A stretch of 64,000 nt of DNA, taken from an uncultured Armatimonadota bacterium (lineage in GTDB: Bacteria > Armatimonadota > Fimbriimonadia > Fimbriimonadales > Fimbriimonadaceae). Made by a program: the position numbers and the translations under genes. This document shows, piece after piece, positions 16,817 to 25,915 of the stretch (position 1 is its first letter; each line of letters starts with the position of its first letter). The notes beneath the pieces were generated by a model that was given only the letters and a program-made list of their open reading frames with translations, was not told the DNA's origin and searched no databases. The stretch is taken from the NCBI GenBank assembly GCA_903833215.1, contig CAILEM010000077.1, positions 62,001-126,000 of the forward strand, given 5' to 3'.

Positions 16817-19186
16817 CTACTTTGTCCAGGCGGATTCACCGTCTGCAACTCGCCATTCGTTATCAAAGAAGCCACAGGCTCGAATGCCTTTCGCACCCTG
16901 ACTCAAGATATTGGCGCCCATGACGATCCAGTCTGGATACGCAACACCGCTTGAGAACAGGGCTAGCCGGTCGGTGGTCTTGAATCCTTCGATTCCTGTT
17001 CCCGTGATCGCACCGACAAGAATCCACTTGCCGTGAGCTTTATGTGGATACACAAACAGGCTGGCTAAATCATTCCCTTCAATGACCTTGGAACCAACAT
17101 TCACACGACCACGCTTCACCTGGATTGGGCTTGAACCCAAGAGCCCTTTCCACGCTGAGTTGGTGTCTGCATTGCCATATAGAATCGCATTGCGTTGGGA
17201 GCCGGCGTCGTATTGGGTATCCAGCACGATATCGACGGCACCATTGCCGCGATACTGGAACGTTTCCGCGTCGTACCTGGCCTTGTTCGCAGCCCAAGCA
17301 TTTTCTTCTGGGGTGCCGTGAGTGCCAACGATGAAGGCAAATCGATTCTGATAAACGTTTTTGAATGGACCGCTGAGTTCTGGGCTCTTTGCACCGTCTT
17401 TCAGACGACCAGTCTGCCATTTACTCTCGTGTAGAAAGAGTTCGGTCCCTTGCTTGATCCGTCCGAAGGTCTGACCATCAAGTTTCAGACTGTTTAGGTT
17501 CTTACCAATCTTAAGGGCTTCAATGTTCTCTGTTTTAATCTCGGCATCGTTGGTTCCATCGGGTTGGGTGGCCCGGATACGTGAAGGCTTCATCGGATGA
17601 ACCTGCTCCAGAATCTTAATCCAGTCATCGGTAGCCGAAACCGCAGGATTTGGAGTCGTGAAGTCTATTGACCGCTTTGGCGCAAGCCGCGATCCCCTGA
17701 TTTGGGTAAAAATTCCCGGCCAGTCGACGCAGGGGCTTCCCCACCAATGGCCGGCACCCGGCTCTTCGTGATATTCAAAGTCAGCATGGATCGAAGTCAA
17801 AACCCGCTTCATCTCGCGTGCTTCGTCCACCGGGACGTTATCATCCTTGTCGCCATGAAGGATGTAAACCTTCTCTTCGAGTGTATTGGTCACTCGGGCC
17901 AACGTATCGCTTGGAGATACCGCGCGAAGGAGGATCGACTCGACCTCATTCGGCTTGGTGGGTTGATACCCACCCGCATACGAAAAGAAGGAGATCCAAC
18001 CTGCGCTAGGAGCGATGCTTGCGAAGAGATTGGGATAGAGCGTTCCGATCGACCAGGTGCCATGTCCACCCATCGAGTGCCCCGTCAGATGGATGCTAGC
18101 AGGGTCATGGCGGAAGCGCTTCTTGGCAATATCGAGTACTTCCAACGCATCCAACCGGCCAATATCTTCCCAGTCAAAACCATATGGACGCCGATTGGTT
18201 GCGGCCACGAGGGTGCACCAATCTTTGTTGGAGTAGGCGCTGGCTTGACCAATACCTTCGACGCTGGCGCCATGCAGGCTCAAGATGAGCGCATCTTTGT
18301 TCGACGGCTTTTGAGAGGGGTTAACTCCGTAGTACTGCAGGCTGCCGTCAATCCCACTGATAAATGTTTCCTTGTGGGTCTCGGTGGGTTTCTTCACGGC
18401 CAAGGTGATGTTCGCCTTATCCGTGACACCAGATTCGGTGCACTCTAATTGGAACTTCTGCTCTTTACTAAGATCTGAAGTGACAATCGGCAGTTGGACG
18501 GGGACCTTTCTAAGCGACATTGCGGGAATTTCGGCGGCAACAGCCTTTGTCTCCTGCGCTGAGTTGCGGGCAATTACGTTAACGTGCTGGACCTTATCTG
18601 TCGAATTGACCAGAACAACCCCAGCCCAGAGAGTCTCAGGACCACCGACGACGATATCGGGTGTCGTAAGGTCCCCAGTTTCAATCTGAATCGGGGCTCG
18701 AACCGGTGAAAGTCGTGCAGAAAGCTGACCACGTCCTACGACAAACAACAGTGTGTTCTCGCCCTTGTGGAGCATCACCGGTAGCTTAAGGTAGCCATAG
18801 CTGTAAGGATCTCCACCTCGTGGTATTCCATTCACATAGACGAGGCTATGCCCTGCCGCCTCAAGCAGCATCGGGCCGTCTTTCTCCACAACCACCGACG
18901 CAGCGAGATAGCCGTTACCCAATCCCGTAAAAGTGCCTCCAGAACCGGCAACGATATGCCGCCACTGCGCCTTCTGTCCCCGAGGTGTCGCGAGTTCATC
19001 ACCCTGCTTCGGCATCGTCCACGTTCCATGCACGACGGCGTCTTGGACGGAGTCGAAAGCGACTGGAATCCTTCCTCCAGAAATGACTCCCGATATGGAA
19101 AAACCCTCGCGAATCTCAATAGGCTTCGCCAAAACCGACGAGCCATTGCCAGCGAGGAGGAACAGTGTGGATGCGATTGTTAACAA
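16817..19186 (-). CDS. Secreted alpha/beta-hydrolase (prolyl-oligopeptidase/esterase type)
   Basis: 789 residues from TTG 19186, preceded by ACGGGAACG. A signal peptide (LTIASTLFLLAGNGSSVLA) is followed by a beta-rich N-terminal region. The catalytic domain (about 270-500) has 'LILSLHGASVEG', the nucleophile elbow GHSMGGHGTW, 'YILHGDKDDNVPV' with the acid, and 'EPGAGHWWG' with the His. The C-terminal 250 residues are unassigned. Similar enzymes act on peptides or plant-polymer esters outside the cell. It lies 12 bp after the ABC-F gene on the same strand, so the two may be co-transcribed although their functions look unrelated. Confidence 0.78.
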   Translation of the reverse strand: MLTIASTLFLLAGNGSSVLAKPIEIREGFSISGVISGGRIPVAFDSVQDAVVHGTWTMPKQGDELATPRGQKAQWRHIVAGSGGTFTGLGNGYLAASVVVEKDGPMLLEAAGHSLVYVNGIPRGGDPYSYGYLKLPVMLHKGENTLLFVVGRGQLSARLSPVRAPIQIETGDLTTPDIVVGGPETLWAGVVLVNSTDKVQHVNVIARNSAQETKAVAAEIPAMSLRKVPVQLPIVTSDLSKEQKFQLECTESGVTDKANITLAVKKPTETHKETFISGIDGSLQYYGVNPSQKPSNKDALILSLHGASVEGIGQASAYSNKDWCTLVAATNRRPYGFDWEDIGRLDALEVLDIAKKRFRHDPASIHLTGHSMGGHGTWSIGTLYPNLFASIAPSAGWISFFSYAGGYQPTKPNEVESILLRAVSPSDTLARVTNTLEEKVYILHGDKDDNVPVDEAREMKRVLTSIHADFEYHEEPGAGHWWGSPCVDWPGIFTQIRGSRLAPKRSIDFTTPNPAVSATDDWIKILEQVHPMKPSRIRATQPDGTNDAEIKTENIEALKIGKNLNSLKLDGQTFGRIKQGTELFLHESKWQTGRLKDGAKSPELSGPFKNVYQNRFAFIVGTHGTPEENAWAANKARYDAETFQYRGNGAVDIVLDTQYDAGSQRNAILYGNADTNSAWKGLLGSSPIQVKRGRVNVGSKVIEGNDLASLFVYPHKAHGKWILVGAITGTGIEGFKTTDRLALFSSGVAYPDWIVMGANILSQGAKGIRACGFFDNEWRVADGESAWTK

Positions 19187-19198
19187 CGTTCCCGTAGG

Positions 19199-20689
19199 TT
19201 ATCCGATCTTCACCACCTCTGTAGCGAGCCGGTCAACGAACTCACGATCATGCGAAGTAAATACAATCGCGCCAGGAAAGTCGGCGAGTGCTGCCTCCAA
19301 CGCTTGGATGGAGACCAGGTCCAAATGATTCGTTGGTTCATCAAGAAACAGAACGTTCGCTCCGGTGAGGAGTAGATGGACGATTTCTACCTTTGTACGT
19401 TCACCGACGGACAGGACTCCAGTTGGGCGGTCTGCCATTTCTCCCCTGAGACCGAGCCTTGCCAGTGCCGTCCGTGCGAAATGAACATCCTCTGAGCGAG
19501 AAACACCAAGGGCCTTTATGGCTGGCAAATCCGAGTTCAGCAGATCTCGCTCTTGAGACAGGCTAGCGAATTGTGCCGCTGGATCCGTAGAAACTTCACC
19601 CTGGTCTGGAGCCTCTTTGCGCATAAGAATGCTGAACAGGGTCGTCTTTCCACATCCGTTTGGTCCAGTGATGGCTACGCGAGAACCACGGTTGATTGTC
19701 AGGTTCAAGTTAGAGAACAAGACCTTTTGGTCGTAGCGTTTCGATATGCCTCTTGCCGTTAGAGCCTGCGCAGACCGCAGCGGCTTGCAGCGAAACGTCA
19801 ACGCTGGAGTATCGTCGACAAACGGCTTCTCCGGGGCCTCAGATCGAGCCTTGTCAACCCGAGAGCGGATAGCCTTGGCGCGCTTATCTAGCTTGGCCTC
19901 CTTGCCAGAGTAGAAGGCCTTGGCTTTAGGATCGTAAGTTCGGCCAGTCGGCTTTGCCGTCATCGTGATCGCTCGTTGCGCCGCATCTTCGGCAGCGAGG
20001 CGTAACCGTCGATCTTCGTCCTTATGACGCTGCCAGGCTTCTGACTGCTGCTCGAAGCGAAGTCGCTTTGCAGCAGACATCGAGTCATACCCGCCCGAGT
20101 ACTCCGTGAGGCATCCACGCTCCATCTCAAGGACCCTGTTGGCGACGGCGTTGATAACCGATCGGTCATGACAAGCCAGCAAAACTGCTTCCGGACAGTC
20201 CACCAGGAAGCGTTCGAGCCACTCTTTCGCCTGAACATCGAGGTGATTTGTTGGTTCATCCAAGAGCAAAATATCTGGCTCGGCAGCAAGGAGTACGGCT
20301 AGTGATCCTCGCATCTTTTCCCCGACGCTTAAGGATCTGTACTCTCGGGCCAGGAACTCAGGAGGCAATCCCAACCGATGCAGGGTCCTAGCAACCACAT
20401 ATGGTTCAGACTCGGGACATTTCAAATCTACGAGGTCACCAAGAGTGCCCTGAAACTGATGATCAAAATCTTGCTCCAAAAGTGAGACGCGAGCCCCCCG
20501 GGACAAAACAACACGTCCCGACGAAGGACGCCTCCTTCCGGCGAGGATTGACATCAGAATGCTCTTGCCGACGCCATTACGTCCCACAAGTGCGACCTTA
20601 TCGCCTGCGATGAGCGATACGTCGATATGTTCAAACAGACTGCCGACGCGAGGGTCTGGCGAATAGGACAGGTCGAATGCCTGTAACAT
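19199..20689 (-). CDS. ABC-F family ATPase (ribosome protection/translation factor type)
   Basis: 496 residues from ATG 20689, chosen because GGAGG sits 6 nt upstream; a start at 20716 lacks this. Two ABC domains without membrane helices: Walker A GRNGVGKS and GPNGCGKT, signature motifs LSVGEK and LSVGER, and two copies of FLDEPTNHLD or LLDEPTNHLD. The linker between them (about 215-320) is long, charged and rich in Lys/Arg, as in ABC-F proteins that reach into the ribosomal E site. Members either assist translation or confer resistance to ribosome-targeting antibiotics; which applies cannot be decided from sequence. A palindrome-containing promoter lies upstream. Confidence 0.85.
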   Translation of the reverse strand: MLQAFDLSYSPDPRVGSLFEHIDVSLIAGDKVALVGRNGVGKSILMSILAGRRRPSSGRVVLSRGARVSLLEQDFDHQFQGTLGDLVDLKCPESEPYVVARTLHRLGLPPEFLAREYRSLSVGEKMRGSLAVLLAAEPDILLLDEPTNHLDVQAKEWLERFLVDCPEAVLLACHDRSVINAVANRVLEMERGCLTEYSGGYDSMSAAKRLRFEQQSEAWQRHKDEDRRLRLAAEDAAQRAITMTAKPTGRTYDPKAKAFYSGKEAKLDKRAKAIRSRVDKARSEAPEKPFVDDTPALTFRCKPLRSAQALTARGISKRYDQKVLFSNLNLTINRGSRVAITGPNGCGKTTLFSILMRKEAPDQGEVSTDPAAQFASLSQERDLLNSDLPAIKALGVSRSEDVHFARTALARLGLRGEMADRPTGVLSVGERTKVEIVHLLLTGANVLFLDEPTNHLDLVSIQALEAALADFPGAIVFTSHDREFVDRLATEVVKIG

Positions 20690-20768
20690 GGGGAACCTCC
20701 AAAGGCGCACGGTCAAGCCACCACAGTTGAGCGGCTAGGTAAACGAACGTGGTGTTATCGAAGGTCCA

Positions 20769-20799
20769 ACATAACGTCGCGAAGGCGCGACGAAGTCAA
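20769..20799 (-). promoter_or_regulatory. Candidate promoter with dyad in a long spacer (MerR-like layout) upstream of ABC-F
   Basis: Reading the minus strand, TTGACT (20794-20799) is a good -35. The spacer to TTATGT/TATGTT is 19-20 bp and consists almost wholly of the perfect dyad CGTCGCG-N4-CGCGACG (20775-20792). Over-long spacers filled by an operator are the hallmark of MerR-family-activated promoters. The -10 is weak, which also fits activator dependence. It lies about 80 bp before the ABC-F start. Confidence 0.45.
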
Positions 20800-20825
20800 T
20801 GTTACCAGGTGACATGTGGGTGATT

Positions 20826-23474
20826 TCAATCCAGCCCAATCGGGTCGAGCTTCACCCATTCTTTGAGGAATCGCTCTAGGTCCTCACGTTTGAACGGCTT
20901 CGAAAGAAAGGCGTCCATGCCGGCGTCATCACACGCTTTTTTGTCTTCAGCAAACGCAGTCGCGGTGAGCGCAATGATCGGAATATGCCTTCCCGACTCA
21001 ATTTCACGGGTTCGGATCGCTCTTGTGGCCTCCAAGCCATCCATCTCCGGCATTTGGACATCCATCAAGATGACTTCGTAACCGTCATCCAGCGACATCT
21101 CAACAGCTCGCAATCCATTGGGAGCCACATCCACAACACATCCCAACAACTCGATCTGTCGCTTGGCGACCTCGACGTTGATTTCATTGTCCTCCGCAAG
21201 AAGAACCCGAACTCCTTCAAGGGAAACATCCCGGTGCTCAGCGGCCTTTTTCGCTGTCGCCGCAGAAATTCTGCTGAGTGGCAATTCGACCCAAAACCGG
21301 CTTCCAAGCCCCGGAGTACTCTCGACCCCAATTCGTCCGCCCATCAGGTCGGTTAGGCGTTTCGAAATCGTGAGGCCAAGGCCACTGCCACCAAATCGCC
21401 GTACCATTGAATTGTCGGCCTGGGTGAAGCCTTCAAAAATCGGCTCTACTCGATCCGCAGAAATTCCTATTCCCGAGTCGATAACATCAACCCTGAGAAG
21501 CACTGCCGTCTTGGTTTCGCGCACGAGAGTCGCGGTGACTTGAACTCCCCCTTCTTCGGTGAACTTGACGGCGTTGGCGATGAGGTTCGCAATAACCTGC
21601 TTCACGCGGGCAGGGTCCGCATAAACATGCAGGCTCTCGATTCCGCCCCAGTCCATTCCAAGAGCGATGCCCTTTTCGTTGGCCCTTCCTTCAAAGAGCG
21701 AAACAACGTCTTGAACCGCAGCCACAACGTCAACCGCCAACGGCGTAATTGTCAGCTTGCCCGCTTCAATTCGAGAAAAATCAAGGACGTCATCGATAAC
21801 TCGCCTTAAGATTTCGCCACTCGACTGAATGGTCCGCAGATACGATTGCTGTTCTTTGTTGAGAGGTGTTTCGGCAAGCAGGTTGGTCATCCCCAACACC
21901 CCATTGAGAGGCGTGCGAATTTCATGGCTTACCGTGGCCAAGAACTGACTCTTTGCTCTAGAGGAAGCTTCTGCAGCATCACGTGCTTCTTCCAGTGCTG
22001 CTTGCGCTTGCCGCTTCTCAGTCACATCTTGCGAAAGCCCGACGAAGTGCACGGGCTGTCGTTCCGCATCCATAACAACCGAGCCACTTGTTTCATGCCA
22101 CTTCACGGATCCGTTTTTGTGTATTGCCCGATAGGTACAAGAACCTCGATGCGATGGATCCTTGAAGAGGCGGTAGGTATAGACCTTGCCCTTAAGGACA
22201 TCGTCTGGGTGCACGAAGTCGACAAATGCCCGACCAATAACTTCGTCAACCGTGTGGCCCAAGTGACGGGTCCAGCTCGGCGAAACAAACGTGAACATTC
22301 CCTCAAGCGAGAGCGTGTAAATGATCTCATCGGTGTTATCGATGATCGTGCGGTATCGGTCTTCACTCTGCCGAAGCCTTTCCTCGGCTTTGCGGATTTC
22401 GGAAACGTCCTGCCAAACAACTAACTCAAGCGGTTGCTGGTCAATGACGAATTTGGAAACGGAGACGTAAACGTGAGCTACCACGTCGTTGGAGCGAAAG
22501 TGGGTCCACTCAAAGCTGCACTGACCGTTCGCCTCAATTTCCAGATTCACTTGACGCAGCTTTTCAATCGAGGCAACACCATCCCCCTGAACATCAGGAG
22601 ATAGCGACAAGAAGGACCTACCCATTGCTTGCCTTTTGTCATCCAAACCAACTTGTTTCAGTGCAGCCGCATTGCAATCGACGACGCCATCAGGACCAAA
22701 CAGGAAATAGGCAGTGCTCGAATGCTCAAACAGAATCCGAAATTTCTCTTCAGTGAGCAGTCGTTCGGTGATATCGGTGAGCATCCACATCTCACTTCGA
22801 TCATCAACATAGACTCCCATAATCACGTGTAAAGTGGTCCCGTACTTGGTGGTCAGAGCGGTCTGCTTGGGTTCGGCAAACCCCGATGCTCTATGCGCTT
22901 CATAACCACGTCTAGCCGTATCTGCATCTGGGCCATGAGTCAGTCGAAACCAATCGTCGATTGTCTTCAGTTCATCATGGGAATATCCGAGCATCTGTTG
23001 GGCAATACGGTTTAGCCAAATGGAATCGCCTTCGCGAAGCACGGTACCGACCGGCAGGCTATCCACCATCCGCTGCCGACGCGCTTCACTAACGCTTAAT
23101 GCCTCTTGCACCTCATGGTTGGCGGAGACATCACGCATGTAGACAGCAATGCCTTCATCCGCGGGGTGGACGGATATCGACAGCCAAGCCGACATTGGTG
23201 CGCAATAACACTCAAACTTTACGTTCGCCTGAGCGTTGAGTGTGATCGAGAATTGGGTCTCAAATTCTGTTCCAAGAAGCTCAGGAAACCGTTCCCAAAA
23301 GGTTCGTCCAACAAGAGAATCGCTGCTCGATCCGAGAATTCTCTCTGCTTGACCATTCAAGTAAATGAATCGGTAGTCATGGTCCAACGCAAAAAGGCCA
23401 TCGCTGATATTCTCTAAAATATCAGCGATATTGCGTAACGTTTCCGGCACTCGTGCATCGGATGAACTACCCAT
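20826..23474 (-). CDS. Soluble hybrid histidine kinase with four PAS domains and a receiver domain
   Basis: 882 residues, no transmembrane helix. PAS domains lie at about 14-125, 130-240, 245-362 and 368-490, the last with a clear PAC motif ('GSCTYRAIHKNGSVKWHE'). The kinase core has H517 in VSHEIRTPLNG, an N box (VIANLIANAVKFT), G1 (DSGIGI) and G2 (GGSGLGL). The C-terminal receiver has the phospho-acceptor D805 in LMDVQMPEMDG and Lys in LSKPF. It should sense a cytoplasmic signal through PAS and pass phosphate to its own receiver and on to an HPt protein not found here. It is transcribed toward the ABC-F gene, with about 135 bp between. Confidence 0.93.
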   Translation of the reverse strand: MGSSSDARVPETLRNIADILENISDGLFALDHDYRFIYLNGQAERILGSSSDSLVGRTFWERFPELLGTEFETQFSITLNAQANVKFECYCAPMSAWLSISVHPADEGIAVYMRDVSANHEVQEALSVSEARRQRMVDSLPVGTVLREGDSIWLNRIAQQMLGYSHDELKTIDDWFRLTHGPDADTARRGYEAHRASGFAEPKQTALTTKYGTTLHVIMGVYVDDRSEMWMLTDITERLLTEEKFRILFEHSSTAYFLFGPDGVVDCNAAALKQVGLDDKRQAMGRSFLSLSPDVQGDGVASIEKLRQVNLEIEANGQCSFEWTHFRSNDVVAHVYVSVSKFVIDQQPLELVVWQDVSEIRKAEERLRQSEDRYRTIIDNTDEIIYTLSLEGMFTFVSPSWTRHLGHTVDEVIGRAFVDFVHPDDVLKGKVYTYRLFKDPSHRGSCTYRAIHKNGSVKWHETSGSVVMDAERQPVHFVGLSQDVTEKRQAQAALEEARDAAEASSRAKSQFLATVSHEIRTPLNGVLGMTNLLAETPLNKEQQSYLRTIQSSGEILRRVIDDVLDFSRIEAGKLTITPLAVDVVAAVQDVVSLFEGRANEKGIALGMDWGGIESLHVYADPARVKQVIANLIANAVKFTEEGGVQVTATLVRETKTAVLLRVDVIDSGIGISADRVEPIFEGFTQADNSMVRRFGGSGLGLTISKRLTDLMGGRIGVESTPGLGSRFWVELPLSRISAATAKKAAEHRDVSLEGVRVLLAEDNEINVEVAKRQIELLGCVVDVAPNGLRAVEMSLDDGYEVILMDVQMPEMDGLEATRAIRTREIESGRHIPIIALTATAFAEDKKACDDAGMDAFLSKPFKREDLERFLKEWVKLDPIGLD

Positions 23475-23629
23475 TTAGTCGGATCCAGAATCCCACTCCG
23501 ATACTAGCCCGGAGTTTGAACTCTTCTACGTCACATTTTCCTGCTTCAGATTATTCTTGCGCCAGATAAAGCACCTCTCAATGAGGGCTTTAACAGAGCC
23601 TGCGTAATTTTTCCGAGTATCGTCTCTGC

Positions 23630-25780
23630 GTGAGCCTCGTATTAACTGCCCTCGCATGGAGCCTAACCAAAGCTATGTATCAAGCACATATTCTGGACCA
23701 AGATTGGCTTGTTAACCCAATTCGCGAACACACCAAAGCCGTCCGGCACGGAACCAATGAAATAGCGCTTGAGAACGGGCTCATCCGAAGGACTTTTCGA
23801 ATAACGCCAAACGCAGCTACCGTTGCACTCGACAACCTCATGACAGGTGAATCGATGCTCCGGGCGGTGAAACCTGAGGCCGTCATTGAGATTGATGGAC
23901 ACGTTTGGAATATCGGGGGACTGGTGGGTCAGCCCAACTTGGCCTTTTTGCGTCCTGATTGGCTCGATGGGATGACATCGGATCCGAATGCCTTTCAGTT
24001 CAAAAAAGTCAGCATTGGCACCCCTGAAGCGCCTATTTCGTGGAAGAGAAATCGACACGCAGCAGGCTCCGCTTGGCCACCGAAGGGGACTTCGGTGGAG
24101 TTGGAATTCGAGCATCACTCCTTGCCGGGGGTCGGTGTCTTCGTCCGCTATGAAATGTTCGATGGCATTCCCGCGATGATGAAGCGGATCGAAGTCCGTA
24201 ACCAATCCCAGAAAGCGATTCGGCTCAACACCTACAAGTCGGAGCAGCTTGGATTAGTAGAGGCTCAGTCCGAAACCGATACGTTCAGCAACTGGGTCAT
24301 GCCTAATATCGATGCCTTCTCCGACTACTCATTCAATGGCATGACGGCGGTCGGAGCAAACAAGGCAATCCATTGGGTGACCGATCCCGCTTACGGGTCG
24401 CAAGTCAGCTACAACCTCGAGACACCGTGCGTGCTAGAGAGCTCACTTCCCCTTGGGCCAAACACGTTGATCGAACCGGGGACCACTTTCCACAGCCATC
24501 GCACCTACGAGTTGATCCACGATTCCTCCGAACGGGAAAGAAAGACCCTGGGTATTCGAAGACTGTTCCGGACTTTTGCTCCTTGGTCTACCGAGAACCC
24601 GATCATGCTACATCTCACTACAACTGACACTGCCAAAGCACACTTGGCAATCGATCAAGCCGCAGATGTAGGTTTTGAGATGGTGATCTTTAGCTTCGGA
24701 AGTGGTTTGGATGCGGAAGATGTTTCGGAGGCCAATCTCGCCAAGTTCAAGGCATTTGCTGACTATGCGCACGCGAAGGGATTACAGATCGGATGCTACT
24801 CGCTGCTCGCCAGTCGCCACATTGACGAGGCGAACGACGCCATCAACGCAAAGACAGGCAAGCCTGGTGACATGATCTTCGGGTTCTCGCCTTGTCTGCA
24901 GAGTCAGTGGGGCATTGATTACTTCAAACATGTCCGTATCTTCCTCGAGAAAACCGGCTTCGATCTGCTTGAACATGATGGGAGTTACCCAGGCGACCCA
25001 TGTGCTTCCACAAAGCATCCCGGCCACGAAGGGCTCGCTGATTCGCAGTACAAACAGTGGAAGGAGATCGCTGACTTCTACGCCTGGTGCCGCGAGCGTG
25101 GCATTTTCCTGAACGTACCAGATTGGTATTTGCTTGCTGGCTCCAACAAGACCGGTATGGGATATCGCGAGACAAACTGGTCACTTCCGCGCGATCAGCA
25201 GCCCATACATGCACGACAAAACATGTACGACGGAACGTGGCTCAAAGCACCATCGATGGGGTGGATGTTCGTACCCCTCACCGAATACCAGGGCGGTGGT
25301 GCTGCGGCAACGATTGAACCACTGGCAGATCACCTGCAGGTCTACGAACAGCACATGGCAAGTGCTTTCGGATTCGGCGTTCAAGCTTGCTATCGCGGGC
25401 CAAGACTTTACGACAGTCCCAAAACGCGTGCGGCTGTGATCAAATGGGTCACTTGGTTTAAAAAACATCGCGCCATCTTGGAGTCGGATCTGGTTCACGT
25501 TCGCCGCGCGGATGGCAAGCGACTTGATCTTGCCCTTCACGTGAATAGTCGCCTATCCGAGCCTGCTCTCGCCATGATCTATAACCCTACGGAGCACCCG
25601 TTGACGGAAGAGCTGACTTTGCCGCTGTACTACTCGGGGCTAACTGGGCATGTGTCCGTACAAGATGAGGGAACGCGTACGACCGTTGAGACCCTCGACG
25701 GTCAGTACAGACTGAAGATAAAGGTGACGGTACCGCCCATGAGCGCAAAGTCACTTGTGATCAAACCCCACGAAGGCTGA
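23630..25780 (+). CDS. Putative clan-D-like glycoside hydrolase (alpha-galactosidase-like)
   Basis: 716 residues from GTG 23630. A beta-sandwich N-terminal half leads into a (beta/alpha)8-type region starting near residue 330: 'AIDQAADVGFEMVIFSFGSGLD', shown as AIDQAADVGFEM and VIFSFGSGLD, then 'HAKGLQIGCYSLLASR', 'GFDLLEHDGSYPGDP' and 'ERGIFLNVPDWYLL'. The Asp in LLEHDG sits where clan GH-D enzymes (GH27/31/36) carry their nucleophile. The C-terminal part is a beta-domain. A weak N-terminal hydrophobic stretch might be a signal peptide. The substrate is unknown; alpha-galactoside or related cleavage is inference. Confidence 0.65.
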   Translation: MSLVLTALAWSLTKAMYQAHILDQDWLVNPIREHTKAVRHGTNEIALENGLIRRTFRITPNAATVALDNLMTGESMLRAVKPEAVIEIDGHVWNIGGLVGQPNLAFLRPDWLDGMTSDPNAFQFKKVSIGTPEAPISWKRNRHAAGSAWPPKGTSVELEFEHHSLPGVGVFVRYEMFDGIPAMMKRIEVRNQSQKAIRLNTYKSEQLGLVEAQSETDTFSNWVMPNIDAFSDYSFNGMTAVGANKAIHWVTDPAYGSQVSYNLETPCVLESSLPLGPNTLIEPGTTFHSHRTYELIHDSSERERKTLGIRRLFRTFAPWSTENPIMLHLTTTDTAKAHLAIDQAADVGFEMVIFSFGSGLDAEDVSEANLAKFKAFADYAHAKGLQIGCYSLLASRHIDEANDAINAKTGKPGDMIFGFSPCLQSQWGIDYFKHVRIFLEKTGFDLLEHDGSYPGDPCASTKHPGHEGLADSQYKQWKEIADFYAWCRERGIFLNVPDWYLLAGSNKTGMGYRETNWSLPRDQQPIHARQNMYDGTWLKAPSMGWMFVPLTEYQGGGAAATIEPLADHLQVYEQHMASAFGFGVQACYRGPRLYDSPKTRAAVIKWVTWFKKHRAILESDLVHVRRADGKRLDLALHVNSRLSEPALAMIYNPTEHPLTEELTLPLYYSGLTGHVSVQDEGTRTTVETLDGQYRLKIKVTVPPMSAKSLVIKPHEG

Positions 25781-25810
25781 GGATCAGCATAGCAGTTGGC
25801 TTGTTGTCTC

Positions 25811-25845
25811 TATTTCGTTCTTAGCCGATGCCTAAGAACGAAATA
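25811..25845. terminator. Perfect 14-bp hairpin after the glycosidase gene
   Basis: TATTTCGTTCTTAG (25811-25824) and CTAAGAACGAAATA (25832-25845) are exact reverse complements around a 7-nt loop. There is no T tract on either strand, so it may be a Rho-assisted terminator, an mRNA-stabilising hairpin or a protein-binding dyad. It separates the glycosidase from the mntH operator. Confidence 0.5.
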
Positions 25846-25873
25846 CTGGGTGAAAACCGACGATAGGCCTAAT

Positions 25874-25895
25874 AAATGTAGCACAGGCTACATTT
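25874..25895 (+). promoter_or_regulatory. MntR-like operator upstream of mntH
   Basis: AAATGTAGC-N4-GCTACATTT is a perfect 9-4-9 dyad ending 20 bp before the mntH start. As I recall it, the enterobacterial MntR box is AAACATAGC-N4-GCTATGTTT: same arm length, same spacer and the same AGC/GCT inner ends. Repression of Mn2+ uptake by an MntR/DtxR-family protein when Mn2+ is plentiful is the natural reading. Confidence 0.7.
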
Positions 25896-25915
25896 GATGG
25901 TAGAATGGTCACTCC

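Noticed and set aside
17702-18448. Open frame of 248 codons on the plus strand
   Set aside because: Antisense shadow of the secreted alpha/beta-hydrolase, which has a complete catalytic triad in the other strand.
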